Of a DNA stretch of 64,000 nt, positions 53,610 through 62,966 are shown piece after piece (positions within the stretch are counted from its first letter, which is position 1; each line of letters begins with the position of its first letter). The stretch comes from JAWRCU01 sp033542235 (GTDB taxonomy: Bacteria; Pseudomonadota; Alphaproteobacteria; Rhizobiales; Rhizobiaceae). The position numbers and the translations under genes are program-made. The stretch lies in NCBI RefSeq assembly GCF_033542235.1, contig NZ_JAWRCU010000024.1:8184-72183 (forward strand), in the 5' to 3' direction. The notes beneath the pieces are model-generated. The model saw only the letters and a program-made list of their open reading frames with translations, ran no database searches and was not told where the DNA came from.

Positions 53610-54287
53610 TCAGAGGGATGCATAGAGCTCGGCAGCGTTCTCGAAGGTGAAGCGCAGCGGCGCCGCACCTTCGACCTGCCAGACCTCGACGCTTTCACCG
53701 GCCATCAGCCTGCGGGCGCTTTCGGTATTCGTCACCGCCCCGCCATAGAGCCGATTGGCGAGATTGAGGATGCCGGTCTGGTGCATGGCGGCGCTGCCGC
53801 TGCCGCAGGCGTCCTTGACGAGGAGCACGCGGAAACCGAGGGTGACGGCATCCTTCACGGTCGCGTCTATGCAGGCTTCTGTCCATACGCCGGCGACGAC
53901 CAGCCATTCGATCCCCTGCGCTCTGAGTTCCGCCGCCATCGATCCCGGGCCGAAAGCGCTCGCCTGCGACTTGATGATCGTCTTCTCGCCGCCTTGCGGT
54001 CCAACCTCGGCGCAGATGGCAGTCAGCGGATCGTCCTTATCGCTAAAAGCCGATTTGCCGTTCGCCTCGATGGGGTGGAACGGGCGGGAACTTGTCACGT
54101 CGACGACGTAGGCCCAATGATAGAGCGGCACGCCGTGGATGCGTGCCGTGGCCTGGAGGCGCTGGACATTCCTAAGCACCTCTCCAAAGCCTTCGACGAG
54201 ATAGCGACTATCCTTGCGGTGCTCCTCCTGCAGGTCGATGAAGCAGGCAGCGACGCTGCCTTTCCTGATCGAAATCGGCGACTTCAT
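53610..54287 (-). CDS. Isochorismatase-like cysteine hydrolase
   Basis: 225 residues. Asp18 (FIDLQ), Lys106 (TIIKSQAS) and Cys139 (VWTEACIDATVKDA) form the amidohydrolase triad. It differs from the two copies in the 6928-18997 operon and lacks their DGRDRSL motif, so it is not a third recent copy. Its ATG overlaps the stop of the DddP-like gene by one base, which indicates coupled expression. The substrate is unknown; an amide or carbamoyl compound is expected from the family. Confidence 0.86.
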   Translation of the reverse strand: MKSPISIRKGSVAACFIDLQEEHRKDSRYLVEGFGEVLRNVQRLQATARIHGVPLYHWAYVVDVTSSRPFHPIEANGKSAFSDKDDPLTAICAEVGPQGGEKTIIKSQASAFGPGSMAAELRAQGIEWLVVAGVWTEACIDATVKDAVTLGFRVLLVKDACGSGSAAMHQTGILNLANRLYGGAVTNTESARRLMAGESVEVWQVEGAAPLRFTFENAAELYASL

Positions 54288-55591
54288 CAGGCGCTCCCCG
54301 CCAGGAATTCATCTTCATAAGGGAAGCGCGACAGGAGCTCGGTGCCGGTCTCCGTGATCAGCACCTCATCCTCCAGCTTGACGCCCTCGCGGCCGCCCTT
54401 CTCGCCGATATAGCTTTCCACGCTCACCACCATGCCCGGCTGCAGGATACCGTCCCGCCCATAGGTTTCGTAGTCCATCGAATGCGCGATGAAGGGCGTC
54501 TCGCCATGCATGCCGACACCGTGCATCACCGACGTATAACGCTGGTCGATGAAACGCTCCGGGATCTTCCATGCCTTCTCGGCGATTTCACGGAAAGCCA
54601 TCCCGGGCTTAACGATCGAAATGTTGTGCTGCACCTGCTCGTGGGCCATGCGGTAGATCGACTTCTGGTAATCGGTGGGCTTCCCCGGCCCGCAACGGAA
54701 GGTGCGTGAAAAATCCGAATAATAGCCGTAGCAGCCGATCGTATCGGTATCGAGCGCGACGAGTTCGCCTGGCCTCACCTTGCGGCCGCTCGCCTCGTTG
54801 AACCAGGGATTGGTTCGCTGCCCGGAAGTGAGAAGCCGCGTCTCGATGAACTCGCCGCCCTGGCGGATTACCTCATGATACATGATGGCGAACAGCTCGT
54901 TCTCGGAGACGCCCGGCTTGATCGCCTCGCGCACGGCCGCCACAGCAGCCTCGGCGCCTGCCATCGAAGCGACGAGGCATTTTACCTCCTCCGGTGTTTT
55001 CACCGCCCGAACGGCGAGGATCTCACCCTGGCAGTCCTTGACCTCGCAGCCGCGCTTTTCCAGCGCCAGCGCTTGCAGATGGCTGCAGCGGTCCATGCCG
55101 AGCTTCATGGAGCCGCCGCCATGGGTCCTCAAAAGATCCGCGATTTCGTCGGCGAATGGACCAGCTGTCTCGTCGTCCCGGCCCGACACCGACGACCAGA
55201 CCAGCTTGGACGGCCGCGCTTCGTCGACCGTGTCGAGCACCATCGAGACGTGATAGCTCTGAGGATATTCGAACAGCACGATCGGCCCCTCGGTCGGGAT
55301 AAAGAAATACCGCGTCGAGTTGCGCAGGAAATAGCCGAACATGTTGCGCGAGCCCGTGGCATAGCGCTGGTTATAGGGGTCGAACAGCACAACTCCGCCA
55401 TAGCCCGCCTCTCTCATCCAGTCGCGTAGTCGCTTTAGCCGGCCCTTGCGCAAGGCGTCGGCATCGATGAAGGACGGTTCGGTGTCGGACAGCCACATGC
55501 CTCCCGCCGGATCGGCCGCAGCCGGGTGGCGCATGCGGTCCCTGAAATCGACATCCTCTGTGCTGTCCGGGTCGAAAACAACGATGCTCAT
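54287..55591 (-). CDS. DddP-like M24 family metalloprotein, probably not a DMSP lyase
   Basis: 434 residues of the creatinase/aminopeptidase P (M24) fold. Family segments include YGGVVLFDPYNQRYATGSRNM and GGEFIETRLLTSGQRTNPWF, shared with the DMSP lyase DddP. Metal ligands are Asp281, Asp283, Asp293, His357, Glu392 and Glu407, each exactly 14 residues before the DddP positions I recall (295, 297, 307, 371, 406, 421). The Asp377 reported as catalytic base in DddP corresponds to Gly363 here, though Tyr366 is kept as Tyr352. A different C-N, C-O or C-S lytic or hydrolytic reaction is more likely. It is the first gene of a three-gene operon with two hydrolases. Confidence 0.85.
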   Translation of the reverse strand: MSIVVFDPDSTEDVDFRDRMRHPAAADPAGGMWLSDTEPSFIDADALRKGRLKRLRDWMREAGYGGVVLFDPYNQRYATGSRNMFGYFLRNSTRYFFIPTEGPIVLFEYPQSYHVSMVLDTVDEARPSKLVWSSVSGRDDETAGPFADEIADLLRTHGGGSMKLGMDRCSHLQALALEKRGCEVKDCQGEILAVRAVKTPEEVKCLVASMAGAEAAVAAVREAIKPGVSENELFAIMYHEVIRQGGEFIETRLLTSGQRTNPWFNEASGRKVRPGELVALDTDTIGCYGYYSDFSRTFRCGPGKPTDYQKSIYRMAHEQVQHNISIVKPGMAFREIAEKAWKIPERFIDQRYTSVMHGVGMHGETPFIAHSMDYETYGRDGILQPGMVVSVESYIGEKGGREGVKLEDEVLITETGTELLSRFPYEDEFLAGSA

Positions 55592-55677
55592 GGGGTCCTC
55601 CTGAAGGGCGGACCATGAGCCAAGTCATAGGGCCGGATTGTGCCGAAAACCGCAGATGTGATGCCGCGTCCCGCGCG

Positions 55678-56628
55678 TCAATGGCGGCGCGCCAGCCTTG
55701 GCGGATGGCCATGCTCTTCTCGGAACGCCCGCGCGAAACTCGACATGGAGGAGAAACCGCAGGCGAGTGCCACATCGCGTACAGCCATGCTCGAATGCGC
55801 GAGCAGATCGGCGGCCCGTTTCAGCCTTAGCCGGCGATAATAGCCGTTCGGGGAAATCGAAAGCTCGGCACGAAAGCAGCGTTCCAGCCGATCCGGCGAC
55901 ACGCCGAGACGGGTCGCAAGGTCGGACATGGCCAGCCGTTCCTCCACATCGTCTTCCATGATCGCGATGGCCGACAGCACCAATTCATTCTGCACGCCGG
56001 TGCGCAGCCGCAATGGCATCATCTTGCGGTCGACGCTGGACCGAAGCGGGCTGTGCACGAACCACTCGGCGACTCCCGCCGCCAACCCCGCGCCGTAGTC
56101 GGCCGTTATGATGTCCAGCATCATGTCCAGGCTGCCAACGCCTCCTGCGGAGGTGAAACGCTTGCGGTCGATGATGTAGAGGTCACGCTTCAGGTCGATG
56201 GTGGGAAATGCCTCGGCGAAAGCGGCCTGGCTGGTCCAATGCAAGGTGCATGCGTGACCGTCGAGCAATCCGGCGCGAGCAAGAAAGAAGGCGCCGTCCG
56301 CCACGGCCCCGATATGGGCGCCGCCGCGCAGGCTCTTGCGGATCCAGGCGACTGCGCCATCCGCCACGAGATGGTCGGCGTCACCGCCTGAGCAGACCAC
56401 GATGCGGTCGGCCCGCGGCGCGCTATGGGCAGAAAAGCCCGGCTTGATGACGACGCCGTTCGAGGCCTCGACCGGCCTGTCGTCGGCGCCCACGATGAAC
56501 CAGTGATAGCATTGTCGTTTCGCCAGCACATTGGCAGCGCGAAGGGGCTCGATGACCGAGCTGAAGGCCATCATCGGAAACTGCGGAAACACCAGCACGG
56601 CAAGGGTAAGCGGTGTTTCGTTCGTCAT
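55678..56628 (-). CDS. GlxA family transcriptional regulator (DJ-1/PfpI sensor plus AraC HTH)
   Basis: 316 residues from the ATG at 56628. A start at 56733 would add 35 non-family residues. The N-terminal DJ-1/PfpI-like domain (LTLAVLVFPQFPMMAFSSVIEPLRAAN, and HIGAVADGAFFLARAGLLDG without the usual Cys) is followed by an AraC HTH pair: LAMSDLATRLGVSPDRLERCFRAEL and VRDVALACGFSSMSSFARAFREEHG. It lies 86 bp upstream of the DddP-like gene on the same strand and is the likely activator of that operon. GlxA-type proteins often control quaternary-amine catabolism, which is a hint to the cluster's substrate class. Confidence 0.9.
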   Translation of the reverse strand: MTNETPLTLAVLVFPQFPMMAFSSVIEPLRAANVLAKRQCYHWFIVGADDRPVEASNGVVIKPGFSAHSAPRADRIVVCSGGDADHLVADGAVAWIRKSLRGGAHIGAVADGAFFLARAGLLDGHACTLHWTSQAAFAEAFPTIDLKRDLYIIDRKRFTSAGGVGSLDMMLDIITADYGAGLAAGVAEWFVHSPLRSSVDRKMMPLRLRTGVQNELVLSAIAIMEDDVEERLAMSDLATRLGVSPDRLERCFRAELSISPNGYYRRLRLKRAADLLAHSSMAVRDVALACGFSSMSSFARAFREEHGHPPRLARRH

Positions 56629-56747
56629 GCGGTTACTGCTTTTCGATATTTGCGACAGGAGCCGATGCCGCTGATTTACCCCAGGTGAGTTGAAACGATA
56701 AGCCCATCCTCCGCGTTCATCGCGGTGACCCACGGGCCCGAACAGGC

Positions 56748-57659
56748 ATGATTGCTGCCGGCATACTCGATCGCTTGATGGAACCGGTGTCGCAGATGAT
56801 GCAACCTCCTCGCGGCATGCATTTCGACTTCTTGCATCCCGAGGGAGAGCCTGCGCTTCAGCCCCCGGATTCCATGTCCTGGCGCATTTTCAAGAATCCT
56901 GTCTCCGTTTTCATCGGCGGGGTTGCCGCGGTGATCCTGGAGCTCGCCGAGCCCTCGGTGCGCTCGGGCGTATGGGACCACAGTTCGTTCCGGAGGGACG
57001 CAGTGATGCGCCTGCGCCGCACCGGGGCCTGCGCAATGATGACAGTCTATGGCCCTGCGGGAGCTGCGCAGGCAATGATCGAGCGCGTCGTACGGATCCA
57101 CGAACAGATCCGTGGGACGACACCAAGCGGACTGCCATACGAGGCCAACGATCCGCGTCTGCTCGACTGGGTGCAGGCGACCGCATCCTATGGATTTATC
57201 GAGGCTTATAGCCGCTTCGTGCACAGGCTGACGGCACAGGAGCGGGCGCAGGCAATTTCCGAAGGCGCCGTAGCGGCGCGCCTCTATGGTGCAGTCGGGG
57301 CACCGAGATCCCAGGCGGAGTGGGAGGCTTTGCTGGCCAAGACCGGACCGACGCTGGAGAGCTCACCGATCGTGTTCGAGTTCCTTGACATCATGCACCA
57401 AGCGCCGCTGGTGCCGAGGCCGCTTCGCGCGGTGCAGCGGCTGATGGTACGCGCGGCGATCGACATCGTTCCGCATAATATCCGGCTCATGCTCGGCTTG
57501 GAGCAGGCGGGATTGTCGCCTGTGCAACGTCGCCTCGTCAAACTTGCAGGGCAGATTTCAGATCGGGTGCCGATCAGGACCGCTCCTCCGGCACAGGCAT
57601 CGATCAGAGTAGCTAGAGATCCGACGTTCCTGTACCGCCCGGCCAAGGCGCGCCACTAG
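56748..57659 (+). CDS. Oxygenase MpaB family protein (DUF2236)
   Basis: 303 residues. The family pattern is seen in FKNPVSVFIGGVAAVILELAEPSVRSGVWDHSSFRRDAVMRLRRT near the N-terminus, and the central RVVRIHEQIRGTTPSGLPYEANDPRLLDWVQATASYGFIEAYSRF holds His residues (RIHEQI) expected to bind heme. Relatives include the latex-clearing-type protein Lcp and the fungal cleavage oxygenase MpaB. The real substrate is unknown. It is transcribed away from the GlxA-type gene with 119 bp between them. Confidence 0.85.
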   Translation: MIAAGILDRLMEPVSQMMQPPRGMHFDFLHPEGEPALQPPDSMSWRIFKNPVSVFIGGVAAVILELAEPSVRSGVWDHSSFRRDAVMRLRRTGACAMMTVYGPAGAAQAMIERVVRIHEQIRGTTPSGLPYEANDPRLLDWVQATASYGFIEAYSRFVHRLTAQERAQAISEGAVAARLYGAVGAPRSQAEWEALLAKTGPTLESSPIVFEFLDIMHQAPLVPRPLRAVQRLMVRAAIDIVPHNIRLMLGLEQAGLSPVQRRLVKLAGQISDRVPIRTAPPAQASIRVARDPTFLYRPAKARH

Positions 57660-57826
57660 CGGGGAGGTGGCCCGAAATGGGCCGGCGGACATTGGAACGA
57701 TATCCTACGACCTGAATTAGCAAATCATAAAGAACGAGCCTGATCACGCATCAGGCAAGGCGCAATGATGAAGGAGCCTTCCCGCCTGGGCACACCGGTC
57801 CCGGCGCTCGCTGGCGAGAAGGCAAG

Positions 57827-58195
57827 GTGACGACAACAATGATTGAGTTTGACTTCCCAGCAGCAACAGCACGCCAGAAGCTCCGCAAAGCGCAAGCCGC
57901 CCTGAGACATGCCGAAAAGCTTCTCGACCAAGATTGCGGCTTGATCGTCAATATAGCGCTATTGGACCGGATCAGGATCGCCGCGCAACGTGTCGACAGG
58001 GCACAACAGCTTGTGCGCAAAGTCGATCCGGACTGTCCCGAATGCCAGGCTGCCGCCAAAAAAAATAAGAATGCCCTCGCCGCATCGCGATCTTCGGTGC
58101 GCAATCGGCGCGATCAGAAGCGGAAACCCGACAGCAATCCGCACCCCCGTGACGTGCGCGATGATCCTTCGCCGAATCCGGACGTCGGCAATTGA
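57827..58195 (+). CDS. Small basic hypothetical protein
   Basis: 122 residues from GTG 57827 (118 from ATG 57839), with GAGAAGGCAAG upstream. The first 65 residues look helical (ARQKLRKAQAALRHAEKLLDQDC, LLDRIRIAAQRVDRAQQLVRKV). A C-P-E-C pair follows, then a disordered tail rich in Lys, Arg, Asn and Pro. It could bind nucleic acid or metal, but I recognise no family. It converges with dhaL. Confidence 0.5.
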   Translation: MTTTMIEFDFPAATARQKLRKAQAALRHAEKLLDQDCGLIVNIALLDRIRIAAQRVDRAQQLVRKVDPDCPECQAAAKKNKNALAASRSSVRNRRDQKRKPDSNPHPRDVRDDPSPNPDVGN

Positions 58196-58277
58196 GTGTG
58201 GATCAGCGCCGTTCGAGCACGTGACGGTCAGCTTGCTGCTGGCCTATCTGCGACCGCGACGGGGCTTGGGGGGCAAG

Positions 58278-58913
58278 TCAGCACAATGCCTTGCGCACCG
58301 CTTCGATCACGATCAGGGCCGAGGCGGCGCCCGGATCCACATGGCCGACCGATCGTTCGCCGAGCCGTGCCGAACGGCCCTTGGTCGCGATCATGGATTT
58401 GGTCGCTTCCATCCCGGCGCGGGCTGCTTCGACTGCTGCCGACAGGCTCTGGGGAAGGCCTCCACCATTATGATGCGCCGCCACGGCAGCGTCGGCGGCC
58501 GGCAGCCAGGCATCGATCATGGTCTTCTCGCCGATTGTCGCCTTGCCGCGATCGGCTATGCCCTTGGCCATCGCCTGGAACATCGTCACCACGTCGGCAT
58601 CGTCGAGTGATTGCTTGCCCTTGACGCTGGCTGCCGCCCGCATGAAGGCCGTCGCATAGAGCGGCCCGGACGAAGCGCCGACCGCGTTGAGAAATGCCTT
58701 GGCCGCCGTGTTCAGCAGTGCGGTGGGATCGATCGAGGAATCGAGGGCCGCCACGGCGTCGCGTGCGGCGTTGAAGCCGAGCGCCATCGCGATGCCATGG
58801 TCCGCATCGCCGATCACGCCGTCGAGCGCACAGAGGCGGTCGCGCTCTGTTTCGATCGCCGCGGCGATCGCGCCGAACATATCTTTCAGTCGTGCGGTAT
58901 CGATTGCGGCCAT
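58278..58913 (-). CDS. dhaL: Dihydroxyacetone kinase-type subunit DhaL
   Basis: 211 residues from the ATG at 58913, 7 bp after the dhaK stop. A GTG at 58931 overlapping dhaK is an alternative. The nucleotide-binding motif GDADHGIAMALGFNAARDAV and the later KATIGEKTMIDAWLPAADA and GHVDPGAASA are the Mg-ATP-holding segments of the Dak2 domain. It phosphorylates the sugar held by DhaK. No PTS-type DhaM is adjacent, so an ATP-dependent type is likely. The true substrate could be dihydroxyacetone or a tetrulose. Confidence 0.92.
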   Translation of the reverse strand: MAAIDTARLKDMFGAIAAAIETERDRLCALDGVIGDADHGIAMALGFNAARDAVAALDSSIDPTALLNTAAKAFLNAVGASSGPLYATAFMRAAASVKGKQSLDDADVVTMFQAMAKGIADRGKATIGEKTMIDAWLPAADAAVAAHHNGGGLPQSLSAAVEAARAGMEATKSMIATKGRSARLGERSVGHVDPGAASALIVIEAVRKALC

Positions 58914-58920
58914 GGCTTCG

Positions 58921-59928
58921 TCATCCCGCACGGAACATGGCGCAATCGCAAGGATGGTCGAGCATGGTGGTCAACTCGCCGTCGAGATGCATCAGCGTCA
59001 CAGACGCGCCTGCCATCTCGAGCGAGGTGCAGTAATTGCCGACCCAGCTCGCATGTATCTCGACGCCGATATCGTCCAGCCGACGCTTCACGCGCCGGTT
59101 CATGATGTAGAGCTCCATCAGCGGCGTGGAGCCGAGCGAGTTGACGAGCACCGCGACGCGGTCTCCGCGCGAGGGCGCCATCTCGTCGAGGATGCGGTCC
59201 ATCATCTCGTCGGTGATCTCGTCGGCGCTCCTGAGCTTGCCGCGCGCGACCCCCGGCTCGCCATGTATGCCCATGCCGATTTCCATCTCGTCCTCGCCGA
59301 TCTCGAAATTCGGCCGCCGCGTCTGCGGCAGAGAACAGGGCCCCAGAGCGACGCCCATGGTGAATGTGTGATCGTTGGCTTTCCTAGCGATACGCTCGCA
59401 TTCATCGAAGGGGAGCATCCTGTCGCAGGCCGCGCCGGCCGCCTTGAAGATGAAGAAGTTGCCGGCGACGCCGCGGCGCTTCTCGCGCTCGGCGCGCGGG
59501 GCCGAGGCGACATCATCGGTCGTGAGCACGGTGCGCACTTCGATGTCCTCCATGGCCGCCATTTCGGCTGCCATGTCGAAATTCATGACGTCTCCGGCAT
59601 AGTTGCCGTACATGAAGAGGACGCCCGCTCCGCCGCTCACGGCCTTCGCGCATTCGAGGATCGGGTCGGGAGGCGGCGAGGCGAAAACGTTGCCGATCGC
59701 GGCGGCGTCGGCCAAGCCTTTGCCGACATAGCCGAGGAAGGTGGGCTCGTGGCCCGAGCCGCCGCCGATCACCAGCCCGACCTTTCCCGGACGCGGGCCG
59801 TCGACCGCAACGATCGAGCGCGGGCTGCCCGGAACGCTATGCAGATGGCGCGGATGTGCGGCGAGCACGCCTTCGAGCATTTCGTCCACGGCTTTGTTGC
59901 CGTCGTTGATGATCTTCTTCGTCTGCAC
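58921..59928 (-). CDS. dhaK: Dihydroxyacetone kinase-type subunit DhaK
   Basis: 335 residues from the GTG at 59928, chosen because CCGGAGGAT lies at ideal distance. The upstream in-frame ATG at 60003 has no ribosome site. Substrate-binding motifs are GGGSGHEPTFLGYVGKGLADAA and GMGIHGEPG, the latter carrying the histidine that binds the keto substrate covalently (His218 in E. coli). NYAGDVMNFDMAAEMA and VNSLGSTPLMELYI complete the Dak1 domain. It partners DhaL. The glycosidase and sugar-ABC remnants just upstream suggest this was once part of a larger sugar-use operon. Confidence 0.93.
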   Translation of the reverse strand: MQTKKIINDGNKAVDEMLEGVLAAHPRHLHSVPGSPRSIVAVDGPRPGKVGLVIGGGSGHEPTFLGYVGKGLADAAAIGNVFASPPPDPILECAKAVSGGAGVLFMYGNYAGDVMNFDMAAEMAAMEDIEVRTVLTTDDVASAPRAEREKRRGVAGNFFIFKAAGAACDRMLPFDECERIARKANDHTFTMGVALGPCSLPQTRRPNFEIGEDEMEIGMGIHGEPGVARGKLRSADEITDEMMDRILDEMAPSRGDRVAVLVNSLGSTPLMELYIMNRRVKRRLDDIGVEIHASWVGNYCTSLEMAGASVTLMHLDGELTTMLDHPCDCAMFRAG

Positions 59929-60037
59929 CGCGATCCTCCGGATGCCGTGAATTAATCGGCGAACGTGCCATGCATCTTTCGCGAACAGCCGGCCGAAGCG
60001 CAAGCGAATGTCGCTGGCATCCGCACAGCACGAGAAT

Positions 60038-60400
60038 CCCTACGACCGCTGGGGGTACGCCGACATGAGCGCCGAGCAGGACTTTCGCTACGTTGCCTAT
60101 CTGGCGGCGCGGCTAGCCGCCTATTGCAATGTCTGGTGGTCGCTCGCCAATGAGTACGATTTCCTGCTCAACACCAAGCCGCTCGCTCAGTGGGACCGCT
60201 ACTTCCACATCCTGGAAGAGAACGATCCCTACCAGCACCTGAAATCGATCCACAACGGCGACCAGACGATGAATTTCGACCATCGCAAGCCATGGGTAAG
60301 CCATGTCTGCATCCAGAACTGGGATGTGAAGCGCACGCCCGAATAGCGCGAGGCGTATGGCAAGCCAGTCGTCAATGACGAACCCGAATATGAAGGCAAC
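60038..60400 (+). pseudogene. Glycoside hydrolase fragment (DUF4038/DUF5605-type), nonsense mutated
   Basis: The frame NPYDRWGYADMSAEQDFRYVAYLAARLAAY, then NVWWSLANEYDFLL and SIHNGDQTMNFDHRKPWVSHVCIQNWD, is the catalytic-barrel end of a family of about 500-residue glycosidases, with the ANEYD acid/base region. The N-terminal two thirds are absent. A TAG at 60344-60346 replaces the expected Trp after VKRTPE, after which EAYGKPVVNDEPEYEGN continues in the same frame. It then joins directly to an ABC ATPase fragment. It is not functional. Confidence 0.8.
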
Positions 60401-60577
60401 ATCAATCTGGAGCCGACCGGAGCGGAGACGCATCTGGTGGTCCAGCTCGGCGGCCACGAGCTGACCTGTGTGCTGCGCGAGCGCGTCCGCCCGCAGCCGA
60501 ACGAGACCGTCAGGCTTTCCTTCCGCAAACCGGCCGTGCATTTCTTCGATCCGGTATCGGCCAACCGCATCCAATAG
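60401..60577 (+). pseudogene. C-terminal fragment of a sugar ABC transporter ATPase (UgpC/MalK type)
   Basis: In the same frame as the glycosidase fragment, the sequence NLEPTGAETHLVVQLGGHEL followed by CVLRERVRPQPNETVRLSF and AVHFFDPVSANRI matches the regulatory (TOBE) end of MalK/UgpC-type ATPases. No ATPase core is present. The stop is TAG at 60575-60577. The junction near 60400 marks a deletion that fused two neighbouring genes of a lost sugar-uptake operon. Confidence 0.75.
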
Positions 60578-60795
60578 GTCTGGGGAGGGGGTGCCCGGGT
60601 CAGCCGTCCCGAATAGCCAACTGTTCTCTGAGGCCAACACAACGCACAGAATGCAGAACTGCTGCATCGACAGCAGCTTGCGGCTATGACTTTCTTGAAC
60701 TGTTAACTGAATCGGACGGGCGATGGTCCAAGGTAACCAATCGGAAACCACGCCCCACCCAATTTGCTCGACCACACGGAGGGGCGTAGGCGCCT

Positions 60796-62664
60796 ATGTG
60801 GCAGTCCCTTTTTGCCAATCTCGCTGTCGTCGCGATCGTCACGGTCGCGTGGAATGCGCTCGGCGATGTCGTCAACCGATTTGGCCGGACAAGTCAGGAT
60901 CTGCTGTTCGGCGCGGTTATGGCTGCAGGTACGGTCGGAAGCCTGATGATGGCCTATCAACCATCATCGGGGATATTCTACGACTTGCGTGGTCCACTGC
61001 TTGCCGTATCGAGCTTTTTCGGGGGGCCCGTTGCCGCCCTCGTAACCGTCGCCTCCGCCCTCGCTTACAGGTTCTATATGGGCGGCGGTTCGGTCCTGAT
61101 CGGTGCGTTCAGCATCGTGATTGCGGCCGTCATCGGACTTGTCGGCCATGCGCGGCATCGGCTGCGCAGCATGGCATACTTTGATCTGATTGCTTTGGCT
61201 GCGGCCGTGACGCTGTCCAACGCGTTGATCGGAGGTCTGCGAGTTTACCAGGGCCAAGGAGTCGTTCTGGCCAATTTGAGCACTTCATTGGTGCTGACTT
61301 TTGTCGGGACGCTGTTGGTTGCGTCGCTGCTCTTCCAGGAGCAGCGACGGCGTGAGCTGGCGAAATCCAATTTGCTCTACCGTTCAATGGTCGATGCGCT
61401 GCCCGATTGCCTCAATATCAAGGATACCGAAGGCCGTTTTCTTGCCGCCAATCCGGCAACGGTAAGGCTGATGAAGGCAGTGGCGCCTGCCGAGCTACTG
61501 GGGAAGACCGACTTCGATTTTTATGCCCCCGAAATTGCCGCGCGTTACCGCGATGACGAGCTGTCTGTCTTGCGAACCGGCGAGGCCATGACGATCGAGC
61601 AGGAGACCCGTTCGCGCGACGGAGTCTCCGGGTGGCTTTCCACGATGAAGGTTCCGGTACGGGATGAGGACGGTAGGCTTATCGGGCTGATCACCCATAA
61701 CCGCGACATCAGCAATGCCAAATCTCTGCAGCAGAAGCTGGCAGCTGCTCAGGAGCAACTCGACGATGCGCTCGAGAACATGAACGAAGGGCTGGCGATG
61801 TACGATCAGGACGGCATCTTCCTGTTCTGCAATCGTCGCTATCGGGAACTCTTTCCTCAAACTTCCTACTTGCGGGTGCCAGGCATGAGTTTCGCCGATA
61901 TCGTGCGTGCGTCCATCGAGTCGGGAGAAGAGCGCCTGGTGCAGGGCCGAACTCTCAAGTCACACATCGCCTCGAAGATGGCCGCGTTGCATGAAGACGG
62001 GGAGCGGCTCATCGAGCTGGTCGACGGGCGCAGGCTGTCGTCCAGAACCAAGATTGTCGGTAACGGCTGCGTATTGATGATCGTATCCGATGTTACCGAG
62101 CGGTGGCGCTACCAGAGGCAGCTCGAGCATCTGGCCCTGCACGATCCGCTCACGGGGCTTCCGAATCGTGCCTTCTTCAACCGCGAACTCGGCCGATTGA
62201 TCGAAAGGGCTCGGGAAAGCGACACCCAGCTGGTGGTCATGCTCGTCGATCTCGATCGATTCAAGGAGGTCAATGACACCTTCGGGCATCCGGCTGGTGA
62301 TGCACTGCTCGTTGAGATAGCCCAGCGCCTTCAAAAAGTGATGCGCCGTGGAGACTTCGTGGCACGCCTCGGTGGCGACGAGTTCGCCATCCTGATCTCT
62401 GAGCCCACAGCAGACATAGCCGAAATGGGGTTGCCGGAGCGCCTCTCCAAGGTCCTGGCCCAGCCCATAAAATTTGGCGATGTGACGCACCTTCCGGGAG
62501 GGACGATCGGCTATACCGTTTTTCCCCACGATCCTTCGGATGCTGACGGGCTGCTGAAGAACGCCGATCGGGCACTGTACCTGGCAAAATCACGACGGCG
62601 TGGAAGTTGGGCCGCCTACGATCCCACTGCCTCCCAAAATCCGGGATCGAGCAAAGCCGGGTAG
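60796..62664 (+). CDS. Membrane diguanylate cyclase with 5TMR-like sensor and PAS domains
   Basis: 622 residues. The N-terminal 180 residues form about five to six helices of the 5TMR-LYT type (DLRGPLLAVSSFFGGPVAALVT, YRFYMGGGSVLIGAFSIVIAAVIG). Two PAS-like domains follow (about 194-308 and 325-435). The GGDEF domain starts near 445 with HDPLTGLPNRAFFNREL. The active-site GGDEF is intact at 526-530 and the inhibitory I-site RRGD at 517-520. It should make cyclic di-GMP in response to a membrane or cytosolic signal. No EAL domain is present. It stands alone, with GGAGGGG upstream. Confidence 0.93.
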   Translation: MWQSLFANLAVVAIVTVAWNALGDVVNRFGRTSQDLLFGAVMAAGTVGSLMMAYQPSSGIFYDLRGPLLAVSSFFGGPVAALVTVASALAYRFYMGGGSVLIGAFSIVIAAVIGLVGHARHRLRSMAYFDLIALAAAVTLSNALIGGLRVYQGQGVVLANLSTSLVLTFVGTLLVASLLFQEQRRRELAKSNLLYRSMVDALPDCLNIKDTEGRFLAANPATVRLMKAVAPAELLGKTDFDFYAPEIAARYRDDELSVLRTGEAMTIEQETRSRDGVSGWLSTMKVPVRDEDGRLIGLITHNRDISNAKSLQQKLAAAQEQLDDALENMNEGLAMYDQDGIFLFCNRRYRELFPQTSYLRVPGMSFADIVRASIESGEERLVQGRTLKSHIASKMAALHEDGERLIELVDGRRLSSRTKIVGNGCVLMIVSDVTERWRYQRQLEHLALHDPLTGLPNRAFFNRELGRLIERARESDTQLVVMLVDLDRFKEVNDTFGHPAGDALLVEIAQRLQKVMRRGDFVARLGGDEFAILISEPTADIAEMGLPERLSKVLAQPIKFGDVTHLPGGTIGYTVFPHDPSDADGLLKNADRALYLAKSRRRGSWAAYDPTASQNPGSSKAG

Positions 62665-62966
62665 TTCTACCTGACTGGCCGATATCAGATCGGGGTCCGG
62701 TCGCTTCCGACATTCTGGTGCCAATCCCGCTGCTGCCTCGGATCTCCGCCAGTGACGCATAGCGATCGTGCAAGACACGATGGGCGACAGATGAACGCGA
62801 CCGCAAACTTTGAGCGGGCTGGCAATCGCCGGCCCGCCGGCCTCTCAGAGGGAGGGCCGGGAATGACCTTTTGGTTACAAACAATCCGCAAATTGTCGAG
62901 TGCTGGTTAAGCGCAGCAAAATGCTCCTGTGTTAGAACCAAAAAAACACAGGGGGTCTCAGTCGCA
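62665..62966. other. Intergenic region, no gene seen
   Basis: About 300 bases between the diguanylate cyclase and the lipoprotein gene. No convincing frame is present. GC drops near 62860-62960, with runs of A before the lipoprotein start, which suits a promoter. Confidence 0.4.

Noticed and set aside
54287..55591. Calling this gene a DMSP lyase (dddP)
   Set aside because: The fold and metal ligands match, but the proposed catalytic Asp is replaced by Gly, so only a DddP-like label is justified.
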